From NCBI RefSeq assembly GCF_029144185.1, contig NZ_CP110232.1, forward strand, positions 1,358,164 to 1,422,163: DNA of 64,000 nt, given 5' to 3'. The first letter of the stretch is position 1; each line of letters begins with the position of its first letter. The notes under the pieces are model-generated. The model had not been told where the DNA came from. It did not search any database and was given only the letters and a program-made list of their open reading frames with translations. The translations under genes and the position numbers were made by a program. The DNA is from Vagococcus intermedius. Its GTDB lineage: Bacteria > Bacillota > Bacilli > Lactobacillales > Vagococcaceae. This document shows positions 39,688-49,416 of this stretch, one piece after another.

Positions 39688-40842
39688 TTATTCAGATACG
39701 TCGCGTGCTTGACGTGGTGGACGGGTTCCCCAATATTGGAAAAAGTCCGTTCGCAATGCGCCATTATAAAGTTTACGTTTCTTCGTCGCTTTAGCTTTAT
39801 AGTACGTTTCAAATGTTAAATCACTGGTTAAAATATACTTACTCCATGTTTTAAGTGGTCGATATGTTTCACCCATTTCACGATAAAGCTTTCTAACTGA
39901 TTCTTCTTCTCCCAAACGTTCACCATACGGTGGATTAGCAACTATGACACCATATTCTTTGTCAGTAGTAAAATCTTTTAATTGCATTTGTTTAAATTGA
40001 ATAGAATCCCCTAAGCCAATTTCTTCAGCATTATTTTGTGCAATTTGAATCATTTTGCCATCAATATCTGTTCCCATAATATCTAATTCAATGTCATAGT
40101 CAGCTTTTTCTTCGGCTTCATTTCTAACTTTATCAAATATGTTCCCATCGACCCATTCCCAATCTTCACAAAGAAAATCACGATTAAATCCGGGGGCGAT
40201 ATTGTGCCCAATTAAAGCTGCTTCAATACAAATCGTCCCTGAACCGCATACTGGATCGTAAAATGGACGATCCTTACGCCAATTTGTCAGCATGACCAAA
40301 GCTGCTGCCATATTTTCTTTTAATGGTGCCCCACCTTTTTCTAAACGGTAACCACGCTTGAACAAACTAGGTCCAGTTGTATCTAACGTAATTGTGACCT
40401 GATCTTTTAATAACGCAACTTCTAATGGGAACTTAGCACCTGTCTCAGGTAAGCGACCATAGCGGTGATACACCTCACTTAAACGACTAACAATTGCTTT
40501 TTTAGTAATAGCTTGGCAATCAGAAATACTAAATAATGTTGATTTAATTGATTTACCAGCTACTGGAAATTCCGCATCCATTGGCAAAATATCTTCCCAA
40601 GGTAATGCTTTTGTTTGTTCAAATAATTCCTCAAATGTAACAGCTTTAAATTCACCAACAATAATTTTGATGCGATCAGCCGTTCTAAGCCATAAATTGG
40701 CTGTGGCAATCGTTTCTATATCGCCATAAAAAATTGCCTTACCGTTCTCAACTTGACAGTCAATACCTAAATCTCTGAGTTCTTTTCCTACTAGCGCTTC
40801 CATCCCACTAGCCGCTGTTGCAACTAACTTAAATTGTTTCAT
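39688..40842 (-). CDS. ypsC: THUMP-domain 23S rRNA (guanine) methyltransferase, RlmL/YpsC type
   Basis: The 384-residue protein has an N-terminal ferredoxin-like/THUMP RNA-binding part (about 1-155), then a Rossmann methyltransferase with DPVCGSGT for S-adenosylmethionine and the catalytic ANPPYGER motif. This is the Bacillus YpsC family, related to E. coli RlmL which makes m2G2445. The order ypsA-gpsB-rnpB-ypsC is shared with Bacillus. Confidence 0.92.
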   Translation of the reverse strand: MKQFKLVATAASGMEALVGKELRDLGIDCQVENGKAIFYGDIETIATANLWLRTADRIKIIVGEFKAVTFEELFEQTKALPWEDILPMDAEFPVAGKSIKSTLFSISDCQAITKKAIVSRLSEVYHRYGRLPETGAKFPLEVALLKDQVTITLDTTGPSLFKRGYRLEKGGAPLKENMAAALVMLTNWRKDRPFYDPVCGSGTICIEAALIGHNIAPGFNRDFLCEDWEWVDGNIFDKVRNEAEEKADYDIELDIMGTDIDGKMIQIAQNNAEEIGLGDSIQFKQMQLKDFTTDKEYGVIVANPPYGERLGEEESVRKLYREMGETYRPLKTWSKYILTSDLTFETYYKAKATKKRKLYNGALRTDFFQYWGTRPPRQARDVSE

Positions 40843-40878
40843 TCTATTTACGCCCCTTTCAAGGGTTATTCATTCAAT

Positions 40879-40908
40879 AAAAAAAGTCCTTCCAATTAAG
40901 GAAGGAAC
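40879..40908 (-). terminator. Terminator of rnpB
   Basis: GTTCCTTCC and GGAAGGACT arms around TTAATT with T7 on the minus strand. Confidence 0.85.
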
Positions 40909-40919
40909 AATCCTGATAA

Positions 40920-41299
40920 CATGTAATTTTCTATAAGCCATGTTCTGTATTGATTTTTCTCAGGAAAAAAATCAACGATAATCATCTGTCTACAGATAAA
41001 CTGTTCCTTTTCTTGTTCAATTCCTCAAAAAGGATGCCCCTACCAAAGTTTGGGTTGCTCGCTCGAGGGGTTTACCGCGTTCCACCAATACCATTTCTAG
41101 TATTGCTTCGTCACTGTGGCACTTTCAAGACTACTCCCCCATAGTCATAAGACCTTAGGAGTTTTATCTGCCGTTACTCTAAAAGAGTACCTTAGCTTAT
41201 TTTTTCGCTAAGCACGAACACTACAAGCATCGCAGCTTGTGCGAGCATGGACTTTCCTCAACTTAGCTAACTAAGCCGCGATTATCCGAAAATTACAAA
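40920..41299 (-). ncRNA. rnpB: RNase P RNA, bacterial type B
   Basis: RNase P RNA is the catalytic subunit that matures tRNA 5' ends. The minus strand shows the conserved GAGGAAAGTCCATGCTCGC block (41241-41259), GGTGGAACGCGGTAAACCCC with CGAGCGAGCAACCC, and the 3' ACAGAACATGGCTTATAG block (40931-40948). P1 forms between TTGTAATTTTC at the 5' end and GAAAATTACA at the 3' end, which sets the boundaries to within a few bases. The gap between gpsB and ypsC is filled by this RNA. Confidence 0.95.
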
Positions 41300-41315
41300 G
41301 TTATTTACACCTTAA

Positions 41316-41660
41316 TTAAAATTGTTTTGTTTCGTTTAAATCATCTGAATTTTCTAATTTGCTACCAAAAACATGTTTTTCTAAATTGGATAAACGTTTT
41401 AAAATATCAAAATTGGTTGCCCCTGCTGATTTCGGAGGATCTTGTTTAATACGAGATAATGTCGCTTGACTCTTTGTTAATTGATCCACTTTTGCAATTA
41501 AACGTTCATTTTCTTCTTTTAGTAACAATAGTTCATTACTATATGTTTCGTAGTCTTTAATAACACCATCTAAAAATTCATCAACTTCAATCGGGTCATA
41601 GCCACGCATCTTAGTTTTAAAATCTTTTTCTAGGATTTCTCTTGCCTCATAATTCATCAT
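41316..41660 (-). CDS. gpsB: Cell division protein GpsB
   Basis: GpsB is a DivIVA-like coiled-coil protein that couples septal and side-wall peptidoglycan synthesis by recruiting class A PBPs. The 114-residue protein has the membrane-binding start EILEKDFKTKMRGYDPIEVDEFLD, a coiled coil (about 35-75), and a C-terminal trimerising helix with NFDILKRLSNLEKHVFG. RBS GAGGTG precedes two adjacent ATGs. A PBP1A gene nearby (43 kb) is a likely partner. Confidence 0.95.
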   Translation of the reverse strand: MMNYEAREILEKDFKTKMRGYDPIEVDEFLDGVIKDYETYSNELLLLKEENERLIAKVDQLTKSQATLSRIKQDPPKSAGATNFDILKRLSNLEKHVFGSKLENSDDLNETKQF

Positions 41661-41755
41661 TTTGTGGACACCTCATCTATTGGTATTCATAAGCGTCATT
41701 ATAACACTCTATCATAATTATTGTAACCAATCATTGATAAAAAATCAACGAAAGA

Positions 41756-42289
41756 TTAAAAATCAACCGAATTTTGTAAATCGTACATTGTAATAAGCTC
41801 TAACTGATAGTTATTAGTTTCTTGATATTTTCGTGCATCTTTATAATAATAGTCTGTTTTTCCAAGGTGCTCCTCATCATAAAGTAACAAGCTACCATCT
41901 GTATGGCTTAGTAAAAATTGAGTATGATTTTTTAATTGTTGTGGTGTGTTATATGGTTGGTGGGACACTGTATTAACATAGTCCGCTTGTTGCTTCATTT
42001 CGAATAAGGCCGTTTGATTTTTTTCGTTCCAACTATTACCAAACTCTTCAAATGGTAATAATACAGCTACTTTAAGCTCTGGGTACTCATTTTTTAAAGT
42101 ATTAACTACCTCACTGCCCCATTGTTCAACACCTAAATTCCCTCCCAATATCACCCACTCAAGACCGTCTTCTAAATAACTTACTAGGCGTTCTTTTAAA
42201 ACTTTCTTAATAACTTCGATTTTAGCATCAGACTCTTTAAATATCCCTAATTCAAAACTTCTATAGCCTGAAAGATAGACTCTTTTCAC
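41756..42289 (-). CDS. ypsA: YpsA-like SLOG family protein (DUF1273)
   Basis: The 177-residue protein has the SLOG nucleotide-binding landmarks SGYRSFELGIF and ILGGNLGVEQWGSEV, and the conserved WNEKNQ segment. Bacillus YpsA affects cell division, and its ligand is unknown. It starts at GTG (42287-42289) behind AGGAGGGA, lies directly upstream of gpsB, and is divergent from recU. Confidence 0.92.
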   Translation of the reverse strand: MKRVYLSGYRSFELGIFKESDAKIEVIKKVLKERLVSYLEDGLEWVILGGNLGVEQWGSEVVNTLKNEYPELKVAVLLPFEEFGNSWNEKNQTALFEMKQQADYVNTVSHQPYNTPQQLKNHTQFLLSHTDGSLLLYDEEHLGKTDYYYKDARKYQETNNYQLELITMYDLQNSVDF

Positions 42290-42331
42290 GATTTATCCCT
42301 CCTAACCTTTTCTTTTTGGAACATTTTTTGT

Positions 42332-42337
42332 TATAAT
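42332..42337 (+). promoter_or_regulatory. -10 box of the recU-PBP1A operon
   Basis: TGTTATAAT is an extended -10 sequence about 23 bp before the recU ATG; the -35 region is T-rich and undefined. Confidence 0.45.
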
Positions 42338-42359
42338 ATCACTAGGAGTGTGACTAAAA

Positions 42360-42986
42360 ATGCAAATAAATTATCCTAATGGCACAACACATTTTAATAA
42401 TGATGCCAATAGAAATAAAAAGCAAGCCTCTCGTTTAGAACCGCCTAAAACTTTTGGGAAACGTGGGATGACTTTTGAAGAACATATCAATACTAGCAAT
42501 GATTATTATGCACAACGGAAAATTGCTATTATTCATAAAAAACCTACCCCCATCCAGATCGTAAAAGTTGATTATCCTCATCGAAGTGCGGCTACTATTA
42601 CAGAAGCCTATTTCCGTCAAGCTTCTACAACTGATTATAATGGTGTGTACCAAGGTTATTATCTTGATTTTGAAGCGAAAGAAACTAAAAACAAACAATC
42701 TTTTCCTTTAAATAACTTTCATACTCACCAACTAGAACACTTACAGGCTTGCCATGAACAACATGGCATCTCCTTCGTTTTACTATGGTTCTCTAGTTTA
42801 CAACGATGTTTTTTTCTTCCATTACCAGCCTTAGCATTGTACTGGCAAGCTCAAAAAGATGGAAAAAAATCAATCCCTTTAAAAGATATCGAACAAAAAG
42901 GAATTGAAATAACATTAGGGGTTCATCCGAGAATACCTTATATTGAAGCTGTAAAAGAATATATCACAAAGGGGATGAAAAATTAA
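42360..42986 (+). CDS. recU: Holliday junction resolvase RecU
   Basis: RecU cleaves four-way junctions in recombination repair and chromosome segregation. The 208-residue protein has the start NYPNGTTHF, the GKRGMTFEEHINTSN segment with a catalytic Glu, and the nuclease core YYLDFEAKETKNKQSFPLNN. Its stop codon overlaps the ATG of the PBP1A gene by one base, the conserved recU-ponA pair. Confidence 0.95.
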   Translation: MQINYPNGTTHFNNDANRNKKQASRLEPPKTFGKRGMTFEEHINTSNDYYAQRKIAIIHKKPTPIQIVKVDYPHRSAATITEAYFRQASTTDYNGVYQGYYLDFEAKETKNKQSFPLNNFHTHQLEHLQACHEQHGISFVLLWFSSLQRCFFLPLPALALYWQAQKDGKKSIPLKDIEQKGIEITLGVHPRIPYIEAVKEYITKGMKN

Positions 42987-45517
42987 TGACTAGTCGCTCA
43001 CAACACAGTCGTTCACAAAAAAGTAAATTTCATAAAAAGAAACTCCTAAAAACAATTTTATTAAGTATTTTAGGAGTCGTCTGTTTTATTGGTCTGATTG
43101 CCAGTGGCATTGTCTTTAAAACCGTCAAAGATTCACCACCATTAGATTTCGCTAGATTGGAAGACTCTTTATCTTCCCGAGTTTTTGATCAGGATGGGAA
43201 GCTCATTTATGAATTAGGAGAACAGAAAAGAGAAACGGTTTCCGTCAAAGAAGTTCCAAAGAAATTAAAACAAGCCATTATTTCTATTGAAGACAAGCGC
43301 TTTGAAAAACATGGTGGTGTAGACCCTATCCGGATCACTGGTGCTGCTCTTTCTAACTTAAAAGGAAATAGCCGTCAAGGCGGGAGTACATTAACCCAAC
43401 AGCTTATTAAACTATCTTTTTTCTCGACAGGTGTTGAAGATCAAACCTATAAGAGAAAAATCCAAGAAGCTTGGCTGTCCTTAAAGCTAGAAAAAGAAAA
43501 ATCCAAAGATGAAATTTTAAACTACTATATCAATAAAGTCTACATGGCGAATCGTTTCTATGGAATGGAAACGGCCGCTAAAGGTTATTACGGAAAACCC
43601 TTAAAAGAACTTGACTTACCCAAACTAGCTCTATTAGCGGGTTTACCTCAAGCACCAAATGTTTATGATCCTATTCTTCATCCTAAAGAAGCCAAAGTAC
43701 GTCGTGATATGGTGCTGAAAGAAATGTATAAAGATGAAGCAATCAGTAAAAAAGAATATACTGAGGCAATCAATCAGCCTATCGATCAAGATTTAATAAA
43801 AGAACAAGAAGTATCTGAAGATACGCGTATTATAGATAACTATGTAAAAGAAGTAATCAATGAAATACAAACTAAAACAAAACGAAATGTTTATAGTGAT
43901 GGATTAGATATTTATACAAACCTAGATCTCGATGTTCAAAACAAATTATATGAATTAGTCAATAACAATGATACTATCGAATTTCCAGATGATGAATTCC
44001 AAACAGCAGTAACTATTATGAATCCTGAAAATGGCCAAGTAACTGCTCAACTTGGAGGACGTAAAGTTGGTGAAGACGTTCAAATGGGTCGAAACTTAGC
44101 AGTGACAGCTGAACGTGACTTTGGTTCAACTGTTAAACCATTAACAGACTATGCACCTGCCATTGAGTACCTAAATTATTCAACTGGCTCTTACTTATAC
44201 GACGGACCTTACATTTACCCAGGATCAGATATTGCTGTTGGAAATTATGATGGCCAATTTTTAGGGAATATTACTATGCGACAAGCTTTAATTGATTCGC
44301 GTAATGTGCCTGCTATCAAATTATTAGAAGAAGTTGGCCCTGATAAAGGTGAAAAATTCTTAGAAAATTTAGGGATTACTTATGACGAATTTACTTTGGC
44401 AAATGCCATCAAAGGTGACCCTTCTTCATTACAAATGGCAAGTGCTTATTCTAGCTTAGCAAACGGTGGGACTTATTATAAACCGAATTACGTTAAGAAA
44501 ATCGTCACACCAGATGGAAAAGAAACGGAATTTAAACCTAACGGCAAACGGGCTATGAAAGAATCAACAGCTTACTTAGTGACAGATATGTTAAAAGATG
44601 TTTTAAAAGAAGGTGGAACAGGTCGCCGTGCTGAAATTGCTGACCTACCACATGCTGGTAAAACAGGAACATCTAACTATCCAGAAGAAATCTGGGACAA
44701 TGTAAAAGGTGATCCCGAAACAGGTGTGCCAGATATCAGCTTTGTCGGCTATACAAGAGAAAATACCATCTCTATCTGGACAGGTTATACGGATTACTAC
44801 GTTCCTATCAAAACAGATGACCAAAAAATTGCGATGGAAATATATACCGAGATGATGACTTATTTAACTAAAGATAAAGACATCAAAGATTGGGAAATGC
44901 CCGAAAATGTTTATAAAGTCGGAAAAGAACTTTACGTAAGACCTGAAGAGAAGAAAACGACAACTAATAGTTCTGAATCTCCTAAACCGGTGTATATCCC
45001 ACCAGTAAAATCTTCTGAAAAACCTGAGCCAATCATTACAACACCAAGTTCTTCAAAAGACGATACGCCTGAACCTGTCAAACCTCCAGTTCAAACTATA
45101 ACACCGGAAAGTTCTAGTACGATACGACCTACTGAACCTTCAAGTGAGCCAGAAAAAGAACCGGAACCACAAAAAGAGCCAGAAAAAGAACCGGAAAAAA
45201 CAGAAGAGTCGGTAGCACCACCTTCAGATGAAAAAACCGAAGAATCTACCACTCCTCCCGTAACTGAAAAACCAGAAGAGTCGGCTACTCCTCCAGTAAC
45301 TGAAAAACCAGAAGAGTCGGCTACTCCTCCGGTAACTGAAAAACCAGAAGAGTCGGCTACTCCTCCCGCAACTGAAAAACCAGAAGAGTCGGCTACTCCT
45401 CCAGTAACTGAAAAACCAGAAGAGCCAGCTACTCCTCCTGTAACTGAAAAGCCAGAAGAACCAGCTACACCTCCGGCAACTGCTGATGCTCCAGACACAA
45501 ATGACGAAACGAAATAG
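42986..45517 (+). CDS. ponA: Class A penicillin-binding protein 1A
   Basis: The 843-residue bifunctional enzyme polymerises and cross-links peptidoglycan. It has a short cytoplasmic tail, one membrane helix (about 23-45), a glycosyltransferase domain with IEDKRFEKHGG and GGSTLTQQL, and a transpeptidase with Ser381-Thr-Val-Lys, SRN in IDSRNVPA and Lys559-Thr-Gly. After residue 660 comes a low-complexity Pro/Glu/Ser tail with seven 12-residue repeats of the EESATPPVTEKP type, which is long for the family. GpsB and YpsA are encoded nearby. Confidence 0.95.
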   Translation: MTSRSQHSRSQKSKFHKKKLLKTILLSILGVVCFIGLIASGIVFKTVKDSPPLDFARLEDSLSSRVFDQDGKLIYELGEQKRETVSVKEVPKKLKQAIISIEDKRFEKHGGVDPIRITGAALSNLKGNSRQGGSTLTQQLIKLSFFSTGVEDQTYKRKIQEAWLSLKLEKEKSKDEILNYYINKVYMANRFYGMETAAKGYYGKPLKELDLPKLALLAGLPQAPNVYDPILHPKEAKVRRDMVLKEMYKDEAISKKEYTEAINQPIDQDLIKEQEVSEDTRIIDNYVKEVINEIQTKTKRNVYSDGLDIYTNLDLDVQNKLYELVNNNDTIEFPDDEFQTAVTIMNPENGQVTAQLGGRKVGEDVQMGRNLAVTAERDFGSTVKPLTDYAPAIEYLNYSTGSYLYDGPYIYPGSDIAVGNYDGQFLGNITMRQALIDSRNVPAIKLLEEVGPDKGEKFLENLGITYDEFTLANAIKGDPSSLQMASAYSSLANGGTYYKPNYVKKIVTPDGKETEFKPNGKRAMKESTAYLVTDMLKDVLKEGGTGRRAEIADLPHAGKTGTSNYPEEIWDNVKGDPETGVPDISFVGYTRENTISIWTGYTDYYVPIKTDDQKIAMEIYTEMMTYLTKDKDIKDWEMPENVYKVGKELYVRPEEKKTTTNSSESPKPVYIPPVKSSEKPEPIITTPSSSKDDTPEPVKPPVQTITPESSSTIRPTEPSSEPEKEPEPQKEPEKEPEKTEESVAPPSDEKTEESTTPPVTEKPEESATPPVTEKPEESATPPVTEKPEESATPPATEKPEESATPPVTEKPEEPATPPVTEKPEEPATPPATADAPDTNDETK
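45239..45490 (+). repeat. Seven 36-bp tandem units in the PBP1A tail
   Basis: Each unit encodes EESATPPVTEKP or a close variant. Copies are nearly identical at DNA level, so unit number may vary between strains. Confidence 0.9.
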
Positions 45518-45521
45518 TAGC

Positions 45522-45557
45522 AAAAAAGCTAGATGCCAATTGGCATCTAGCTTTTTT
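45522..45557. terminator. Bidirectional terminator between PBP1A and nth
   Basis: A perfect palindrome with AAAAAAGCTAGATGCCA as left arm and its complement as right arm, shared by the convergent genes. Confidence 0.9.
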
Positions 45558-46203
45558 GTTTAATTCCCAAACGGTTCTTCCCGTCTTGACATAACAATAA
45601 GACTGGACAAGTTTCACACTTAGGTTGTCTCGCTGTACAATGGTAGCGACCAAAAAAAATCATGCGATGATGCGTAGATACCCACATTTCTTCTGGGATC
45701 TTTCTCATCAGGGTCTTTTCTATTTCTAAAACACTTGCTTTTTGAGCAACAATTCGTAAACGTTTTGAAACTCGCTCTACATGAGTATCAACTGCAATTG
45801 CAGGTACGCCAAAGGCATCTCCTAAAACAACATTGGCAGTTTTACGTCCAACACCAGGTAATTCCATTAACTCTTCTCGTGTACGTGGAACTTCTCCATT
45901 AAATTTTTCAAGTAATAACTCACAGCAAGCTTTAATATTTCTAGCCTTATTTCGATAAAGACCAATCGTCTTGATCATAGCCATAATATCATCTAACGGA
46001 GCAGCTACGAAAGCTTCTGGTGTCGGATATTTTTCAAATAATTTAGGTGTCACTTTGTTAACAGAAACATCGGTTGCTTGAGCGCTTAAAGCAACCGCAA
46101 TAACCAACTCAAAGGGATTTCGATGAATGAGTTCACATTCAGCTTCTGGAAACATCTCGGCCATAATATTAATAATATCTAAGGTTTTTTCTTTTGAAAT
46201 CAA
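45547..46203 (-). CDS. nth: Endonuclease III (DNA glycosylase/AP lyase)
   Basis: Nth removes oxidised pyrimidines. The 218-residue protein has the helix-hairpin-helix LPGVGRKTANVV with the catalytic Lys, the Asp of AVDTHVER, and the 4Fe-4S cluster C-X6-C-X2-C-X5-C (from CTARQPKC). I chose the TTG at 46201-46203, which has AGGGG at proper distance; the GTG five codons upstream overlaps that site. dnaD lies directly upstream, as in Bacillus. Confidence 0.93.
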   Translation of the reverse strand: MISKEKTLDIINIMAEMFPEAECELIHRNPFELVIAVALSAQATDVSVNKVTPKLFEKYPTPEAFVAAPLDDIMAMIKTIGLYRNKARNIKACCELLLEKFNGEVPRTREELMELPGVGRKTANVVLGDAFGVPAIAVDTHVERVSKRLRIVAQKASVLEIEKTLMRKIPEEMWVSTHHRMIFFGRYHCTARQPKCETCPVLLLCQDGKNRLGIKQKS

Positions 46204-46239
46204 TTTATTTCCCCTCACTTATCTCATACGGTACTATTT

Positions 46240-46947
46240 TTAAGTTTGACTGAGCCAATTGTCCATTGGAATAATGGGTAATTCATCTTGAGATTCTTGA
46301 TAAATTGGTTGCTCATTTTTGCCTAGAGCTTTTTTCCTTTTTTGTTGTTCAGAAATAATTTGTTCTTTGCTTCTTAAATTTTTCCGCTCCCAATTCAGTA
46401 GGATACGATCAATATACTTTAAACTGTAGGCTTGATTTAATACGGCTTCCCGTAAAGCTAACTGAATAATCTCTAATTTATATTGATCCTCATGAATCCA
46501 CAAACCAATTGTTTCTAATTCCATTGGGGATAAAGGTCTGCCAAATTCACTTTCAAATAATTGAAATAGTTCTCGTTGTTGTTCTTGTTCATTTTTTACA
46601 GATACTTGATGTGCTTTACTAGTTTCTAGTTGCGATAGACGTCCATAAACTAGTGTTAAATCATAAGAATCACTCGTTTGACCTTGTTCATTTTGAGTGG
46701 TTACCATCGCTATAATATTTTTATTTAATAGTGATTCCACTAAATGAAAGATTATTTCAGCTGATTCACCCATTTGTTCTGCTATTTTTAGAAGGTCTGG
46801 AAAGGGCACTCCTTGTTGCTGATGTTGCATTAGTTTCATGTATAAAATAAATTCTTGATGACTCATTCCTAAATCATGATAGTGATTCAATAGTAAATTA
46901 GAAATTGTCGTATTGCCTGCTTGTAAATATCTAGTTAATTCTAACAT
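46240..46947 (-). CDS. dnaD: Replication initiation protein DnaD
   Basis: DnaD helps open DNA at origins and restart sites with DnaB and DnaI. The 235-residue protein has an N-terminal winged helix (about 1-110) and a C-terminal DnaD/DnaB2 domain (SEFGRPLSPMELETIGLW...LALREAVLNQAYSLKYIDRIL). The ATG at 46947 has AAGAGAG upstream; an ATG ten codons earlier lacks a ribosome site. It precedes nth, but asnS, its usual neighbour, is about 38 kb away. Confidence 0.93.
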   Translation of the reverse strand: MLELTRYLQAGNTTISNLLLNHYHDLGMSHQEFILYMKLMQHQQQGVPFPDLLKIAEQMGESAEIIFHLVESLLNKNIIAMVTTQNEQGQTSDSYDLTLVYGRLSQLETSKAHQVSVKNEQEQQRELFQLFESEFGRPLSPMELETIGLWIHEDQYKLEIIQLALREAVLNQAYSLKYIDRILLNWERKNLRSKEQIISEQQKRKKALGKNEQPIYQESQDELPIIPMDNWLSQT

Positions 46948-46993
46948 CTTTGTCACACTCTCTTTCTGCTTATTCATTATATCAACTTTCTGG

Positions 46994-47037
46994 CTAAAGT
47001 AAAACAGACCATCATCAGATGATCTGTTTTACTTTAG
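46994..47037 (-). terminator. Terminator of the P-type ATPase gene
   Basis: Fifteen-base arms CTAAAGTAAAACAGA and TCTGTTTTACTTTAG with a 14-nt partly self-complementary loop. Confidence 0.7.
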
Positions 47038-47058
47038 TCAATGGACTATTATGATATG

Positions 47059-49389
47059 TTAAGCATATCTTCTCTCATCACTTTTTTTTCTAAAATAACT
47101 AATTATCAAACGTAAAGCAATAGTAATTAGCATCATCAGTACAAAGAAAGGTAAGGTATTTGCTGTTAAGAATCCAATAAATAAAATAGAATGGAATAAC
47201 ATCGCAGCCACATAGATACCAATAGTCGTTGTGATAATTAAAAACAGTCTTAACGGATTAAGAGGTAGACACGTCTTGATGACAGCTAATAAACTAACAC
47301 CTATCAATAAATAATACATTAGGGTAGTTGTTTCAATTTCGGACAAGCCCACTTGACCAGAAAAAATATAAACGGCAATGATATTCATTAATACTAGTAT
47401 TGCGTTAGGCAAAGCGTTTCTTAAAACCGTTGGTAGAAACTTAGTTCTAACTTTTCGTTTATCTCCTTCAAATGATAAAAAGAAAGCTGGGTAACCCTCA
47501 ATAGCTAAATCAATCAAGGTAATTTGAATTGGAACAAAAGGAAACGCCAATGTCGTCACCGCACAAAGAATAGACAAGAAGAATGAATAGATTGTCTTAA
47601 TGAAGAAGACACTTGCTACTTTTGTAACGTTATTAACGACTCTCCGGCCTTCAAACAAGACATCTGGTAGGCTAGTGAAATCCGAATCTAATAAGACTAG
47701 ATTAGCAATTTGGCGCGTAGCACTATCTCCTTCTGCCATGGCGATACTACAGTCAGCTTCTCGTAAGGCAAGGACGTCATTGACCCCATCACCAGTCATT
47801 GCTACAACATGATCTTGCGCTTGTAACTCATTGACTAACAATTGTTTTTGTTGTGGCGAGACACGTCCAAATACCGTATACTGGTTTACTGCCTCTCGAA
47901 CAGATTCTTCTGTTTGAAATTCTGATAAATCGACATATGACTCATAGCCTTCAAGACCTGCACGACGAGCAATGTTGGAAACAGTTATTGGATTATCACC
48001 TGAAATAACTTTGATATTAACACCTTCAGATTTCAAGTAAGCTAAAGTTTTATCAGCATTTTGACGAATGGGATCATCGATTTCGAAAACTGCCAAGGGC
48101 ACCATCTCTGGTAATTCATTGTCATTAATATGCCCATTGGGACTGATTGCTAGCATTAAGACTCGATACCCATGTTCTTGTGCGCGTTCAACTTGCTCTG
48201 GTAATTGCTCTTCACCAACTAATCTCTCAGGTGCTCCGAGTGCTACGGCTCCAATTCCTTTAAAGTTAATACCGCCCCACTTTCTTTCTGAAGAAAATGG
48301 AAAAATATCATCAGCTTGATAGCTATCATTTAACTCATAAGCATCTCTAATTGCTTGCATGGTAATATTATTATCAGTCGATGCTTTCAAGTAACTTCCA
48401 ATAATTTTATCAAACTCATCTTGATCTGTTTGATCCAAAATTGTTGTATGCTGTACTTTCATTTTACCTTCGGTAATCGTACCTGTTTTATCCAAGCACA
48501 ACATATCAACATGAGCCAAGGTTTCAACTGAATACATATCTTGTACTAAAATTCGTTTTTTAGCTAATTTTGTCACTGCCGTTGCCAAAGCAATACTTAT
48601 TAATAAGACTAGCCCTTTAGGTAACATCCCTAATAAAGCTGCTGCCGAGGCAACTACGGCGACCTTAGGATCACTTTGTCTTATAAATAAAGCTTCAACC
48701 AATAAGATCAAACCTAAAGGTACGATGACATAACTTGTAAATTTTGATACTTTACGAATTGACGTAACTAATTCAGATTGTATTGGCTTGTGAACTTTGG
48801 CCTCATTAGCAATCTTAGTTGCATAATTATCTTTACCAACATGTATTACCTTAGCTAAACATTGACCACTTGATAAAAAGCTACCTGATAGCAATTGGTC
48901 ATCTTTTTCTTTGACGATTAAATCAGACTCCCCTGTCAACAGTGATTCGTTGACCTCAGCACGTCCTGCAATCACTTCCATATCTGATTGAACTTGTTCA
49001 CCGGCTACTAAAATAACAGTATCGTCCATGACTAAATCAGTCGCATCTATCTTTATTTCTTGACTGTCTCGAATTACTACAGCTTGTTCCTTAGAGATAA
49101 TTGACAATTTTGCCACCATATTTCTAGCATGTATCTCTTGGTAGATACCAATCATAATATTAACTGCTATGATCGCCAGATAGGCCATATTACTAAAAGC
49201 ACCTACTGCAGCCAAACAAATCCCGATTACTAAGTTAAGCAAATTAAATAGCGTCCAAATATTATCCTTAAAAATTTCACCATTTGTTTTGGCTACATTT
49301 TCTTCATAGTTATTTTGTTGTCCCGCTTCTTGCCGCACTTTAACATCTTGGCTACTCAAACCACTATGTTCTTTCAAATAATTCTCCAT
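47059..49389 (-). CDS. Cation-transporting P-type ATPase (Exp7/CtpE-like branch)
   Basis: The 776-residue pump has TGES in the actuator domain, the phosphorylation motif DKTGTIT, a nucleotide-binding domain, TGDGVND and ten or so membrane helices, with no metal-binding N-terminal domain. The helix-4 motif reads GMLPKGL where calcium and magnesium pumps usually have PEGL. The protein resembles the HAD-IC type pumps of streptococci (Exp7) and CtpE of mycobacteria. Calcium, magnesium or manganese are possible substrates; the sequence alone does not decide. It is a single gene between terminators. Confidence 0.85.
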   Translation of the reverse strand: MENYLKEHSGLSSQDVKVRQEAGQQNNYEENVAKTNGEIFKDNIWTLFNLLNLVIGICLAAVGAFSNMAYLAIIAVNIMIGIYQEIHARNMVAKLSIISKEQAVVIRDSQEIKIDATDLVMDDTVILVAGEQVQSDMEVIAGRAEVNESLLTGESDLIVKEKDDQLLSGSFLSSGQCLAKVIHVGKDNYATKIANEAKVHKPIQSELVTSIRKVSKFTSYVIVPLGLILLVEALFIRQSDPKVAVVASAAALLGMLPKGLVLLISIALATAVTKLAKKRILVQDMYSVETLAHVDMLCLDKTGTITEGKMKVQHTTILDQTDQDEFDKIIGSYLKASTDNNITMQAIRDAYELNDSYQADDIFPFSSERKWGGINFKGIGAVALGAPERLVGEEQLPEQVERAQEHGYRVLMLAISPNGHINDNELPEMVPLAVFEIDDPIRQNADKTLAYLKSEGVNIKVISGDNPITVSNIARRAGLEGYESYVDLSEFQTEESVREAVNQYTVFGRVSPQQKQLLVNELQAQDHVVAMTGDGVNDVLALREADCSIAMAEGDSATRQIANLVLLDSDFTSLPDVLFEGRRVVNNVTKVASVFFIKTIYSFFLSILCAVTTLAFPFVPIQITLIDLAIEGYPAFFLSFEGDKRKVRTKFLPTVLRNALPNAILVLMNIIAVYIFSGQVGLSEIETTTLMYYLLIGVSLLAVIKTCLPLNPLRLFLIITTTIGIYVAAMLFHSILFIGFLTANTLPFFVLMMLITIALRLIISYFRKKSDERRYA

Positions 49390-49416
49390 TCCCTCTTAGT
49401 CCCTCTTCTCTCAAAT

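Noticed and set aside
40950..41144. 64-codon plus-strand ORF
   Set aside because: It lies within the RNase P RNA gene on the opposite strand and has no ribosome site.
45091..45523. Minus-strand open frames opposite the PBP1A tail
   Set aside because: Repeat artefacts (Gly/Ser- or Trp/Phe-rich) with no start signals.
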